Origin: Cymbidium sinense
Taxonomy: Eukaryota > Streptophyta > Magnoliopsida > Asparagales > Orchidaceae
DNA: 64,000 nt
Assembly (NCBI GenBank): GCA_021442155.1
Contig: CM038215.1
Span: forward strand, 275,640,413 to 275,704,412
Direction of reading: 5' to 3'
Under the pieces are notes generated by a model. The model was given only the letters and a program-made list of their open reading frames with translations. It did no database searches and was not told the DNA's origin. Shown piece by piece: positions 21,296 to 32,825 of the stretch (position 1 is its first letter; the number at the start of each line of letters is the position of its first letter). The position numbers and the translations under genes were made by a program.

Positions 21296-23470
21296 ACACT
21301 TTCCTTCCTTTCTTGGCCAGTGCACACTAATGAGCGCCTTGTTAGTCTAGTAGGCCATACTACATGCCCGGTAAGCTACCTCATGTTGGCTTTGTTTAAG
21401 AGGATGTGAGTCTGCAACGCTTTCTTCTTAGATTAGCCCTCGTGTACTGATTGGGTCGAGTATATTTGAGGTTTTGGATAAGTCCCATCACGGCTCCTTC
21501 CTTCCTGGCTGCTTCAAGTCTAGGTCCAGTCCTTCCTCAGGGATGCCCTCTTAGTACTCGCTCTAGGTGAGATAGCATATGTCCCACCGATGATAGACTA
21601 TCCTGATGATCAGTTTTGCTTAGAAAGTTGTAAGCTTACATGCTTTTTTTCCAGATTGATCGTTGCACACCGACGGGCACCATAGGTTGGTTGGTTCCTA
21701 CTATGCTAACGGATACACCACTCATGCTGACAGATACACCTTAGGTTGGTTGGTTCTCACATATTAGGATACACCACTCTTGGAAGATGTAAGTCTGCTA
21801 CGCTTTCTCCTTGAGTTGGCCATTGTACAGCTATAAGCTTTTTATTCCAGGGCTCAAGATAATGCCCCTAGAAGTACCTCCCACGTGGACACTGTATTTT
21901 GATCACATCCTTTGTGACCCCATTTAGACACAACCTAGGTTACTATTGGATTTGACAGTTCCCCTTTTCTAGTAACCACCCCTGTCGTTAGAGAATTAAT
22001 CCTGTGGTTCTTGATCACAACCTAGGTTACTAAGATAAGTCAAGGCCGACATAGCCCCTTCTCAGTGTGGTCCCTCGCACATCAACAGGGTCCATGCAAA
22101 CATATAAACAAAATATATATTCACTTGTAGATTAGGAGGACACCCCAAGAAGGCATCCTATCTTTAGGGCAGTGTTAAGAGAACTCTTTATAAGAATTTC
22201 CTGACTACTCTTGAGTTGATATAAGTCTTCAACAACATTCACTCAATAGTTGCCCCTAAGTTAGGTTCTAGTTGTCGTGTTGCCAGCAGGTCACCCCAGT
22301 GGTTGTTCCCTGGTTTAGAAGATTTAAGTCTGCTACGCTTCTTCTGAGTTGCAGAAAAGGCAACCCCTTAGGTTGGATAGCTCTACCCCACAGCTAGTAG
22401 ACTATTCCTTTGGATTTATAAATCTATGATTGGATAAGTCTGATATAGCCCTTTTTCAGTGGGCCCATCCCACATCGATACGGCTCGTAAATTAAATCTA
22501 CCAAAGTAGACCGAGATCACATCCCCATTGGATATGCCCTCAATTTGAAATATAACTAAACTAAATAAACCATACCAACTTACATTAAATTAAGATAAAA
22601 TTAATCATGACTATATTTAAGTTGACATAAGTACCCAGCGGTTGTTCCTCGCTTTAGAAGATGTAAGTCTGCTACACCTTTTTTCTAGCATAGCCATTGC
22701 ACACTGAAAGGCAACCCCTTAGGTTGGCTAGCTCTACCTCACAGCTGGTAAACTATCCCTTTAGATTTTTAAACTTGAGGTAGGTCAAGGTTGATATATC
22801 CCCTTCTCAGTTGGTCCATAGCACACCGATAGGGTCCATACATTAACTCAGATTAAATTAAACAAAATTTAATTTTCCCTAATGGAGTTAAATCACACCC
22901 TTCGCCCTAGTGGAGCCCCAAATCATATATAAATAAGTCAAGCAAACAAATCAAATTCAAAACCAACCTCCTTAGTGGAGCCAAATTAAACCAACTCCCA
23001 TAGTAGAGTCTAAATCAAAGAAATCCAACCAAACTCTTATTCCCAGCATATACATCCCCAAACAAATCTTTGAAATCAAATTCAAATCTAAATTTCCAAT
23101 GGATAGCCCGAACTTGCTTCTCTAGTGGAAGGTTCATATACCTGATCCTGAGTGAACTCGAGCCCATATCTCTAGTAGATGTGCCTCCACATCACTTAGA
23201 ACAAAACAAAATAAACTTGATTCAATCTTAATCCCTGGTGGATTATATATTCTTATCCCTAGCAGATCTTCTTTCCATAAATCATAGAATCAAATCAAAT
23301 TCAAACCTTATCCCCAGCATACTTTCTTCTTCTATGCCTTCGACATAGACCCCTCACATGTCATGTCCAATGCATGTGTGTTCCCCTAGCAGATCTCCCT
23401 CCATGTCCTTGACATGGAATTCTCATCAAATCTTATTTCTTCTCTTATGCACACCTTTAATACTTCAACT
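21296..23470 (+). mobile_element. Tat-family 3' untranslated fragment (copy 3)
   Basis: This matches the 3' untranslated region of Tat copy 1 in the same orientation. GAGCGCCTTGTTAGT, GTAAGCTACCTCATGTTG and AAGAGGATGTGAGTCTGC near 21335-21415 parallel 2315-2415, and the GATGTAAGTCTGCTACGCTT landmark recurs near 21412, 21628, 21787, 22320 and 22661. The CCCTAGTGGA-type distal part follows at 22860-23300. There is no coding part, so it starts and ends inside the 3' region. It has telomere-like repeats on the left and an AT-rich tandem repeat on the right. It is either a truncated element or a 3'-region repeat that has become satellite-like. Confidence 0.75.
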
Positions 23471-23479
23471 AAAAGCCTA

Positions 23480-24945
23480 ACAATGTATTCGATCAAATTA
23501 CATCATCTTAACATTATAATCAAAATTTTATGATTTTTGATGGTTGAAGCTCAAACTACAATATCATGCTAAACATATTATAATATGAATTAACAAACTA
23601 TATTATAGTGTAATATATAAAGCTATATTATAATTTACTATAATATAATATATTGTCTAACATTTCACCTCATTAGAATCACTTACAAAGAACAAATAAC
23701 AAAATTTTCTCAAAATTTGAATAATGTTCATTTTGGATGTAAAATTATTTTTTTTCTATTAGAAATGGTACAAAATAGCATAAATTTGTGTTGCTTCTTG
23801 GTGTGTGCCATGAATTTGGCTAAATTCTTCCATCTCAACCCCCAAATGAACATTTTTTGTGAGTTTTTACCTAATGTATTATAACAAAACTAAAACATAC
23901 TAAAATGTACAATAACATTTAGTAACACACCACCACATTCATATATATATATATATATATATGAAGTTATATTGTTATGTACATTATATTTTAATATGCT
24001 TTCATATAATATATTATCTTACATTACACCTTAAAATGAATCACTTTAAGCAAAAATTTTATAAAATTTTGTTGAAAAATGAACATTTATTTTGATTGCA
24101 AAACTGCATTCTTTTGATTAAATAACGCACCGTAGCACACCCCAATGATGTTCCCTAAAGCTTACCTTATATTTGGCCAAATCCCATCATCTTAATCTAT
24201 AAATTAGTATTTTTATGAATACACACCCTACTACATCATACTATAACAAACTAAAATATGCTAAACAATAAGTAGTAATACACAATAGTATGCTATAAGG
24301 CATAATGCTACACTATGTTATGGAATCCTATATTATAATACACTATAACATATTAAATTATATTATATTATATTGCATATCACATCACAAGGGATTGCTT
24401 AAGATAAAAATTCATAAAATTAGTCTAAATAATAAAAAACTATATATTGTAGTAGTATCACTTACATATTTTAAATTGAAACATTGTAGTATGATGCCAT
24501 GCTCTACCTATTATGAATTTGGCCAAATTCCACCATTTTAGAGTCCAAATCAACATTTTTAAAAATAATGCTTGTGTAGGCTCAACCGCAAGACAGAAAA
24601 ATACTAAAATAATTTAAAATGTGCAGAACAATATATTATGATATATGATGTTATACTATGATACAACATATAATATTTATTTTGAACATAAAATATTACT
24701 TTTTAGATGACAAGTGGCGTAGCACACCTTTGGTACTACAACTTGATTCCCACTTCAAATTTAACAAATTTCATCATCTGATTTATTAAATTAATATTTT
24801 TATGATTTATATTAATATAGACTATAGGGCACAATACCATAATATAATAAAACATTTCAAAACATCTTATAACATCCAAAAACACATCATTATATGCTCA
24901 AATATATGATGCCACATTATGATATAATAAATGGTATTATAATAT
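23480..24945. repeat. AT-rich tandem repeat, period about 350 bp
   Basis: Four or so diverged units are marked by a TTTGGCCAAATTCCATCATCTYAA-like segment followed by CAACATTTTT or TAGTATTTTT, at about 23815, 24168, 24515 and 24757. Each unit also has a TAGCACACC-like word and runs of TATAATATACTATAACA. Spacing is about 353, 347 and 242, so the last unit is shortened. I see no gene; the open frame at 24305-24541 is simply repeat sequence. Confidence 0.6.
23941..23962. repeat. (AT)n microsatellite
   Basis: Eleven AT dinucleotides lie inside the AT-rich tandem repeat. It is self-complementary and could extrude a cruciform. Confidence 0.9.
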
Positions 24946-25413
24946 GATTTAGGGTTAGGGTTTAGGGTATTCAAATCTCTAATAGTCAAGGGAAAGTCTC
25001 TTGAAGACATTTTCTTTAGCTACCAAAACTATGTTAGGATTATGTCATTCCTTAAAACTTCTCCTAATGACATCTTTATCCAAGTTTAAGGTTTAGGGTT
25101 AAGGTTTAAGGTTAGTTTAGGGTATAGAGTTTAGGGTTTAGGGTTAGTTTATGGTTTAGGGTTAGTTTAAGGCTTAGGGTTTATTATTTAGGGTTTGGGG
25201 TTTAGGGTTTAGGGTTTAGGGTTAAAGGTTTTAGTGTTTAGGGCTTATGGTTTTAGAGTTTAGGGTTTAGTGTTTAGGATTTTAGGGTTTAGAGTTTAAG
25301 GTTTAGGGTTTAATGTTAATGTTTAAGGTTTTTAGGGTTTAGGGTTTAGGGTTTCAGGTTTAGGGTTTTGGTTTTAGGTTTAGGGTTTAAGTTTTATTTT
25401 AGGGCTTAAGGTG
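24946..25413 (+). repeat. Telomere-like array before the first GRP copy
   Basis: TTTAGGG-rich sequence, interrupted at about 24972-25086 by roughly 115 bases of unrelated, non-repetitive DNA (TATTCAAATCTCTAATAG to CATCTTTATCCAAG) of unknown origin. It ends at the poly-T that marks the poly(A) end of GRP copy 1. Confidence 0.85.
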
Positions 25414-25903
25414 TTTTTTTAATAGAGAATAAATTCAAATTCAACATTTCTTCTTTTCAATTTCATCAATGAAGTAGCACCCAAATTTTTCTAAGACATA
25501 AGCGATGACATTGATCAAGAATGAGCACCCATAGAGCAAATAAAAAACCTTAGATAAGTAGAACCGTATCTACTATAAAGACACAGTTACATAAGAAATA
25601 GATCGGAATGGCCGTTCTTTAGTTTCTCCAGTTCCCATTAGAACCACCCCTGCCTTTTGAGTAGCAGGATCTGCCATCATATCCCAGATCTCTCCTTCAG
25701 CCAACCCCACAGTTGTAACCTCCGATGCTCCTCCCGCCTCCATAATCAGAACAGCTCTGACCACCACCTGCATATCCACCAGCATGTCCAGATCCCCAAT
25801 AATCACTACGATAACCACCGCTTTTGCCTTTACCTCCACCATTAGATCTAGACTGTGCCTAGTTGATGGTGATGTTCCTGCCATCAAGGTTCTTCCCATT
25901 CTT
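25414..25903 (-). pseudogene. 5'-truncated GRP cDNA copy 1
   Basis: On - it reads from the end of an RNA-recognition motif, NGKNLDGRNITIN, then a stop (TAG), then AQSRSNGGGKGKSGGYRSDY, a Gly/Tyr/Ser-rich tail, and GSNGNWRN with a stop near 25595. About 180 bases of 3' untranslated sequence follow, ending in a run of seven A (T at 25414-25420 on +). This is the C-terminal part of a plant glycine-rich RNA-binding protein (GRP7/8 type: RNA-recognition motif plus Gly-rich tail). It lacks everything upstream of NGKN and joins telomere-like sequence directly at 25903. One further stop lies in the Gly-rich part (GVG-stop). Confidence 0.85.
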
Positions 25904-26115
25904 AAAGTTTAGGGTTTAGGGTTAGTTTAGGGTTTAAGGTTAGTTTAGGATTTATGGTTTGGGCTTTAGGGTTTAGGGTTGTAGGTTTTAGGGTTTAAGG
26001 TTTACAGTCTAGGGTTTACAATTTAGGGTTAAGGGTTTTAGGGTTTTAAAGTTTAGGGTTTAGGGTTGTAGGTTTATGGTTGAGAGTTTAGGGTTTGGGG
26101 TTTTAGGGTTTAGGG

Positions 26116-26604
26116 TTTTTTAAATAGAGAACAAATTCAAATTGAACATTTCTTCATTTCAATTTCATCAACCAAGTAGCACCCCAAAATTTCTAGGACA
26201 TAAGCAATGACATAGATAAAAAATTGACACCTTTAGAGCAAATGAAAAAACCTAGATAAGAATAACCGTATATACTATAAAAGCATAGTTCCATAAGCAG
26301 CAGATCGGATCGGTTGTTCTTCAATTTCTCTAGTGCCAATCAGAACCACCCTTGCCTCTCAAGTAGCGAGATCCACCATCATATCGACGATCTCTCCCTC
26401 CACCACCACCATGATTGTAACCTTCATTTCTCCTCCTGCCTCCATAACCACCACTACTCTGACCACCATCTCCATATCCACCAGCACCACCAGATCCCCC
26501 ACCACCACTATGATAATTGTCTCTTCTGTGTTTGCCTCCACTGCTAGATCTAGACTGAGCCTTATCGACGGTGATGTTCCTATCATCAAGGTTCTGACCA
26601 TTAT
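26116..26604 (-). pseudogene. 5'-truncated GRP cDNA copy 2, frame open
   Basis: This has the same layout as the other GRP copies, but the reading frame is uninterrupted from 26602 down to a TAG at 26332-26330 (90 codons). It reads NGQNLDDRNITVDKAQSR, then SSSGGKHRRDNYHSGGGG, GSGGAGGYGDGGQSSGGYGG and HGGGGGRDRRYDGG. The end differs from the family (SDW-His-stop in place of NGNWRN). It has no start codon or RNA-binding core, so it is still a fragment. The poly(A) end is T6 at 26116-26121 and the 5' junction CCCTAATAATGG is at 26604. Confidence 0.85.
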
Positions 26605-26871
26605 TAGGGTTTAAGGTTAGTTTAGGATTTCGGGTTAGTTTTGGATTTAGGGTTTAGGGTTTGGGGTTTAGGGTTATAGGTTTTAGGGTTTAGGGTTTAG
26701 GCTTTAGGGTTTCAGGTTTAGGGTTTAGGGATTAGGATATAGGGTTTATGGTTTCGTGTTTAGGGTTTAGCATTTTTAGGGTTTAGGGATTAGGGTTTTG
26801 GGTTTAGGGTTTTGGTTTTAGGTTTATGGTTTAAGTTTTAGTTTAGGGTTTATAGTTTAGGGTTTAAAGTC

Positions 26872-27355
26872 TTTTTTAACAGAGAATAAATTCAGATTCA
26901 ACATTTCTTCTTTTCAATTTCATCAACCAAGTAGCACCCCAAGTTTTCTAAGACACAAGCGATGACATAGATAAAAAATGGGCACCCATAAAGCAAATAA
27001 AAAACCCTAGATAAGTAGAATCATCTCCAGTATAAATATAGTTCCATAAGTAGTAAATCAGATAACCCGTTCTTCAGTTTCTCTAGTTCCCATCAGACCA
27101 ACCCTACCTCTAGAGTAGTGGGATTCACCATCATATCCCCGATCTCTCCCTCCGCCACCCACACGACTGTAACCTCCATCGCTCCTCCCACCTCCATGAC
27201 CATCACTGCTTGATCACCACCTCTATATCCACCAGCACGTCCAAATCCCCCACCACCAATGTGATAATTTTTGCCTCCGCATTCACCTCCATCTCTAGAT
27301 CTAGACTGAGCCTAGTTGATGGTGATGTTCCTGCCTTCAAGGTTCTGTCCATTCT
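26872..27355 (-). pseudogene. 5'-truncated GRP cDNA copy 3
   Basis: On - it begins NGQNLEGRNITIN followed by a TAG stop and AQSRSR, then a Gly-rich stretch with frameshifts and the conserved 3' untranslated sequence, ending in T6 (+) at 26872-26877. The junction to telomere-like repeats is at about 27355 (..CCATTCTTAGAG on +). The TAG at the Gln codon is shared with copies 1 and 4. Confidence 0.8.
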
Positions 27356-27570
27356 TAGAGTTTAAGGTTTAGGGTTAGTTTATTATTTAGGGTTTAGGGT
27401 TAGTTTAGGGTTTAAGGTTTGGGGTTTAGTGTTTAGGGTTTAAGGTTTAGGGTTTAGGGTTTATGATTTAGGGTTTTAGGGTTTTGGGTTTAGGTTTGTA
27501 GGTTTAGGGTTTAGAATTTATGGTTTAGGGTTTTCAGTGTTTATGGTTGAGGGTTTAGAGTTTAGGGATT

Positions 27571-28058
27571 TCTTTTAGTGGAGAATAAATTCATATTTAA
27601 CATTTCTTCTTTTTGATTTCATCAATAAGGAAGCACCCCATATTTTCTAAGACACAAGCGATGACATAGATCAAAAATGAGCACCCATAGAGCAAATAAA
27701 AAACCCTAGATATGTAGAACTGTCTCTATTATAATGACATAATTCTATAAGCAACAAATCGGATCAACTGTTCTTTAGTTTCTCCAGTTCCCATCAGAAT
27801 CCCCCCACCTCTCGAGCAGTGGGATCTATCATTATATCCTTGATCTCTCCCTCTACCACCACCAAGACTGTAACCTCCGCCGCTCCTCCCACCTCCATAA
27901 CCACCACTGCTCTAACCACCACCTCTATATCCACCAATACCTCTAGATACCCCATCACCACTACGATAATCACCGCCTCTGCCTTCGCCTCCACTGCCAA
28001 ATCTAGACTAAGCCTAGTTGATGGTGATGTTCTTGTAGTCAAGGTTTTGCCCATTCTT
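27571..28058 (-). pseudogene. 5'-truncated GRP cDNA copy 4
   Basis: On - it begins NGQNLDYKNITIN, TAG, then SRFGSGGEGRGGDYRSGDG, GGYGGGRSGGGYSLGGGRGR and RSHCSRGGG, with two more stops. The poly(A) end is reduced to CTTTTAG on + at 27573-27578. The 5' junction is at 28058 (CCCATTCTTAGGG on +). Confidence 0.8.
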
Positions 28059-31000
28059 AGGGTTTAGGGTTAGTTTAGGGTTTAGGGTTTTGGGTTAGTT
28101 TTGGTATAGGGTTTAGGCTTAGTTTAGGATTTAGGGTTAGTTAGGGTTCAGGGTATAGGGTTTTGGGTTTAGGGTTGTAGGTTATAAGGTTTAGGATTTA
28201 GGGTTTAGTGTTTAGGGTTTAGGGTTTGTTTAGTAAGTAGTTTTATAGGTTTAGGGTTTTTAGGGTTTAGGGTTTCTAGGGTTTAGGGTTTAAAGTTTAG
28301 TGTTTAGGATTTAGGGTTAGGTTTTAGGATTTAGGGTGGGTGGTTAAGGTTTAGGGTTTTTAGTTTTTTTTAAATTAAGCAAACCGTTGGGTTTAAGTTT
28401 ATTTATTTATTTTTTTTATTTATTTTTAGTTTATTTTATTTTTTGTTTTATTTAGGTTTATTTTTTATTTAGTTTAGTTTACTTATTTTAGGTTTATTTA
28501 TTTTAGTTTAGGTTTTTATTTTAGTTTATTTATAGGTTTAAGTTTATTTTTTATGAGTTTTATTTTATTTTATTTTAGGTTTAGGTTTTATTTTTTATTT
28601 TTAGGTTTACATTTAGGTTTTAATTGAATTTTTTTACTTTTAGGTTTTAGGTTTTTATTTTAGGTTTACTTTTAGGTTTTATTTTTTAGTTTAGGTTTAG
28701 GTTTATTTTTAGTTTATTTTAGGTTTAAGTTTAGATTTTATTTAATTTAGTTTAGTTTAGGTTTGGGTTTATTTTGTTTTGTTTATTTTATTTTTAATTT
28801 AGGTTTAGTTTTTTTTTAATTTAGGGTTTAGGATTTACTTTTTATTTATTTTTTGGTTTAGTTTTTTATTTTATTTTATTTTAGGTTTAATTTATTTTTA
28901 TTTTATGTTAGTTTATTATTTTATTTAGGTTTTTTCTTCTTAGGTATAATTTATTTTTTTAGTTTAGTTTAGGTTTTTATAAATTGTATTTTAGTTTATT
29001 TATTTATTTTTTATTTTATTTTAAAGGTATTTTTATTTATTTTATTTTTAGTTTTTATTTTTTTAAGTTTAGGTTTTTAGGTTTTTAGGGTTTAGGGTTT
29101 AAGGTTTTAGGGTTTAGGGTTTTATGGTTTGGGGTTTAGTGTTAGGGTTTAGGGTTTAAGGTTTAGGGCTTTTTAGTGTTTAGGATTTAGGGTTTAGGGT
29201 TTTTAGGGTTTAGGGTTTAGGGTTAGCTTAATGTTTAAGTTTTAGGGTTTAGTGTTTTTTATGGTTTAGGGTTTAAGGTTTTTTTAGGGTTTAGGGTTTA
29301 GGGTTTAGGGTTGTAGTTTTAGTGTTTAGGGTGTAGTTTTTTTTTTTAAATTAAGTAAACGAGTAGGTTTAGGTTTATTTAGTTTATTTTATTTTATTTA
29401 TTTTTATTTAGGTTTAGTTTTTATTTTTATTTAGTTTAGTTTATTTTGTTTAAGTTTATTTATTTTAATTTATGTTTTTTATTTTAGTTCATTTTTTAGG
29501 TTTAAGTTTAGGATTATGCTTATTTTTTAGTTTAGTTTTATTTTTATTTTATTTTTTAGGTTTATATTTTATTTTTTATTTTAAAGTTTAGGTTTAGGTT
29601 TTTATTTTATTTTTTTAGGTTTAGGTTTTAGGTTTTTATTTTATGTTTATTTCTAGGTTTTATTTTTTTTAGTTTAGGTTTAGGTTTATTTTTAGTTTAT
29701 TTATTTTATTTAGTTTAGGGTTTATGTTTAGTTTATTTTGGGTTTAGGTTTAGGTTTTATTTGTTATAGTTTAGTTTATTTTACTTTGTTTACTTTAAGT
29801 TTAGTTTTTTTTTAGTTTAAGGTTTAAGTTTTATTTTTTATTTATTTTTAGGTTTATTTTTAGGTTTAGGTTTTTATTTAGTTGTTATTTTATTATATTT
29901 TAGGTTTATTTTATTTTTATTTTTATTTTACGTTTAGTTTTTATTTTATTTAGGTTTTTCATTTTTAGATTTATTTTTATTTTTAGTTTAGATTAGGTTT
30001 TTATTTATTTTTATTTTAGTTTAGATTTTATTTTATTTTATTTTTTAGATTTAGGTTTAAATTTAGTTTAGGTTTTAATTTTAGTTTTTATTTTATTTTA
30101 TTTTTTTATTATTTTATTTAGGTTTAGTTTTTTTATTTATTTTTAGGTTTAATTTAGTTTATGTATATGTTTTAAGGTTTTTAGTGTTTATGGTTTGGGG
30201 TTTAAGGTTTAGGGTTTAGGGTTTAGAGTTATATGTTTTAGGGTTGAGGGTTTATGGTTTAAGGTTTAGGGTTTTAAGTTTAGGGTTTAGGGATTAGGGT
30301 TTAGAGTTTAGGCTTCATGAATAGTTTAAGCGTTTAGGGTTTAGGGTGATGGCTTTATTTTTATTATTTTTTATTTTTTTATTTTTTAATTCTTTTAAAA
30401 TAAGTAAACTGGTAAGTTTAGGGTTATTTAGTTTTTTTTTGTTTATTTTAGTTTATTTTATTTTTAGTTTTGATTTAGGTTTAGTTTTATTTTTATTTAG
30501 TTTTGTTTATTTACTTTAGGTTTATTTATTTTTGTTTAAGTTTTTATTTTAGTTTATTTTTTGGTTTAGGTTTAGGTTTAGGTTTATTTTTTAGTTTAGT
30601 TTTATTTTTATTATATTTTTTTGGTTTTAGTTTTATTTTTTATTTTTAGGTTTAGGTTTAGGTTCTATTTATTTCGGTTTATTTTATTTTAGTTTATGCT
30701 TAGGTTTACATTATTTTTATTTATGTTTAGGTTTCTTTTTAGTTTAGGGTTTAGGTTTTATCTTTTATTTATTTTTAGGTTTTATTTCTAGGTTTATTAT
30801 TTAGGTTAAGGTTTTTATTTAGTTTTTCTTTTATTTTATTTTTATTTTAGGATTAGTTTTTATTTTATTTAGGTTTTTGATTTTTCTTAGTTTAGTTTTG
30901 GTTCTTATTTATTTTATTATAGTTTAGTTTTTACTTTTTTATTCTTTTTTCTTTTTTAGGTTTAGGTTTAGGTTTAGGTTTAGGTTTAGGTTTAGGTTTA

Positions 31001-32340
31001 TGTTTAGGTTTTTATTTAGGTTTTTATTTTATTTTATTATTCTATTTTATTTTGGTTCAGGTTTTTTAATATATTTTATTTTTGGGTTTTATTTACTTAA
31101 GGTTTAGATATTTAGGTTTTCAAGGTTTAGGGTTTAGGGTTTAGGGCTTAGGGTTTAGGGTTTGGTGTTTAGGTTTTAGGGTTTAGGGTAGTAGATTTTA
31201 GGGTTTAGGGTTTAGAGTTTAGGGTTTAGGGTTTAGGGTTTAGGGTTTTAGGGTTTAAGGTTTAGGGTTTAGGGTTGTAAGTTTAAGGTTTATGTATTTT
31301 TCATTTTTTAATTTTAATTTTTTAAAAATTAAGTAAATTGGTTGGTTTAGGTTTATTAAGTTTATTTAGTTTATTTTTATTTATTTTATTTTATTTTATT
31401 TTTTATTTTTATTTTGATTTATTTTTATTTTTATTTATTTTAGTTTATTTATTTTAGGTTCATTTATTACAGTTTATTTTTTAGGTTTATGATTAGGTTC
31501 AGATTTTTATTTTATTTTTTTAGGTTTAGGTTTTAGGTTTTTATTTTAGGTTTATTTTTAGGTATTATTTTTTACTTTAGTTTTAGGTTTATTTTTAGTT
31601 TATATTATTTTATTTAGTTTAGGGTTTATGTTTATTTTATTTTAGGTTTAAGTTTAGGATTTTTTTATTATTTTAGTTTACTTTAATTCTAGTTTAGGTT
31701 TAGGTTTAGGTTTATTTTATTTATTTTTGGTTTAGGTTTTTTTTTTAGTTTAAGGTTTAGATTTTAATTTCTATTTATTTTTAAGTTTTATTTTTATGTA
31801 TATTTTTCAGGTTTAGGTTTTTATTTAGTTTTTATTTTATCTTATTTTAGGTTTATTTATTTTTATTTTTTGTTTAGTTTTTATTTTATTTAGGTTTTTT
31901 TTTTAGGTTTATTTTATTTTATTTCATTTAGTTTAGGTTTTATTTATTTTATTATGTCTTTAGGTTTAGGTTTAGGTTTTAGTTTAGGATTTTATTTTGT
32001 TTTATTTTTTATTTTATTTTAGTATTTATTTAGTTTTGGTTTAGGTTTTTGGGTTTTAGGGATTAGGGTTTAAGGTTTAGGGTTTAGGGTTGTACGTTTT
32101 AGGGTTTAGGGTTTAGGTTTAGGGTTTAGGGTTTAAGGTTTAGAATTTACGATTTAGGGTTTAGGGTTTTACGGTTTAAGGTTGTAAGTTTAGGGTTTAA
32201 GGCTAATTTTAGGGTATAGGGTTATGGTTTTATTTTTATTATTTTATTATTTTTTATTTTTAGGATTTAAGGTTTAGGGATTAGGGTTTAGATTTTAGGT
32301 TTAGGATTTAGGTTTTAGTTTAGGGTTTATTGTTTTTGAT
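28059..32340 (+). repeat. Higher-order telomere-like array
   Basis: GGG-rich blocks (28059-28360, 29085-29340, 30165-30350, 31110-31300, 32045-32230) alternate with T-rich blocks that open with the AAATTAAGTAAAC-like marker at 28372, 29348, 30397 and 31325. Unit lengths are about 980, 1050 and 930. T-rich blocks tend to close with a TTTTATTTAGTTTAGGTTT phrase before the next GGG-rich block. A pure TTTAGG hexamer run lies at about 30957-31002. No gene on either strand. Confidence 0.9.
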
Positions 32341-32825
32341 TTTTTTTAACAGATAACAAATTCAGCCTCAACATTTCTTCTTTTCGATTTCATCAACCAA
32401 GTAACACTCCAAGTTTTCTAAGGCACAAGCGATGACATAGATAAAAAATGAGCTCGCATATAGCAAATCAAAAACCCTAATAACTAGAACCATCTCTATT
32501 GTAAAAAAATAATTCCATAACCAATAGATCGGATCGACCATTCTTCAGTTTCTCTAGTTCCCGTCAAAACATCTTCGGCCTCTTGAGTAGTGGGATCCCC
32601 CATTATATCCCTGATTTCTCCCTTCACCACCACCACAGCTGTAACCTTCATCGCTCCTCCTGCCTTCATAACCACCACTACTCAGACCACCACCTCCAAA
32701 TCCTCTAGCATCTCCAGATCCCCACCATTGCGATAACCACCGCCTTTGCCTTTGCCTCCACCACTAGGTCTAGATTAAGCCTGGTTGATGGTGGTGTTTC
32801 TTCCATCAAGGTTCTGGCCATTCTT
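32341..32825 (-). pseudogene. 5'-truncated GRP cDNA copy 5
   Basis: On - it begins NGQNLDGRNTTINQA, then a TAA stop and SR, followed by a Gly-rich part with frameshifts and the shared 3' untranslated sequence. It keeps the ancestral Gln codon lost in copies 1, 3 and 4. The poly(A) end is T7 at 32341-32347 and the junction at 32825. The flank on the 32826 side matches that of copy 6, not copies 1-4. Confidence 0.8.

Larger units (their letters stand above)
25414..28058 (+). repeat. Composite tandem repeat: GRP fragment plus telomere-like spacer
   Basis: GRP copies 1-4 lie in a row with 5' junctions at 25903, 26604, 27355 and 28058, a period of 701, 751 and 703 bases. The spacers (25904-26115, 26605-26871, 27356-27570) are telomere-like and share GGTTAGTTTAGG words directly next to the junction. 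Sequence beside the poly(A) end is also alike (TTTAAGTTTTAGTTTAGG-type), so the amplified unit includes array on both sides of the cDNA. Confidence 0.8.

Noticed and set aside
25573..25899. Open frames beginning MGRTLMAGTSPSTR and similar in GRP copies 1, 2, 4 and 6
   Set aside because: They are the wrong frame of the GRP fragments. The frame giving NGxNLDGRNIT and Gly-rich sequence is the meaningful one, so these are shadows.
26314..26614. His/Ser/Thr-rich frames on + across the GRP copies
   Set aside because: They are antisense translations of Gly codons; there is no family match and no expression signal.
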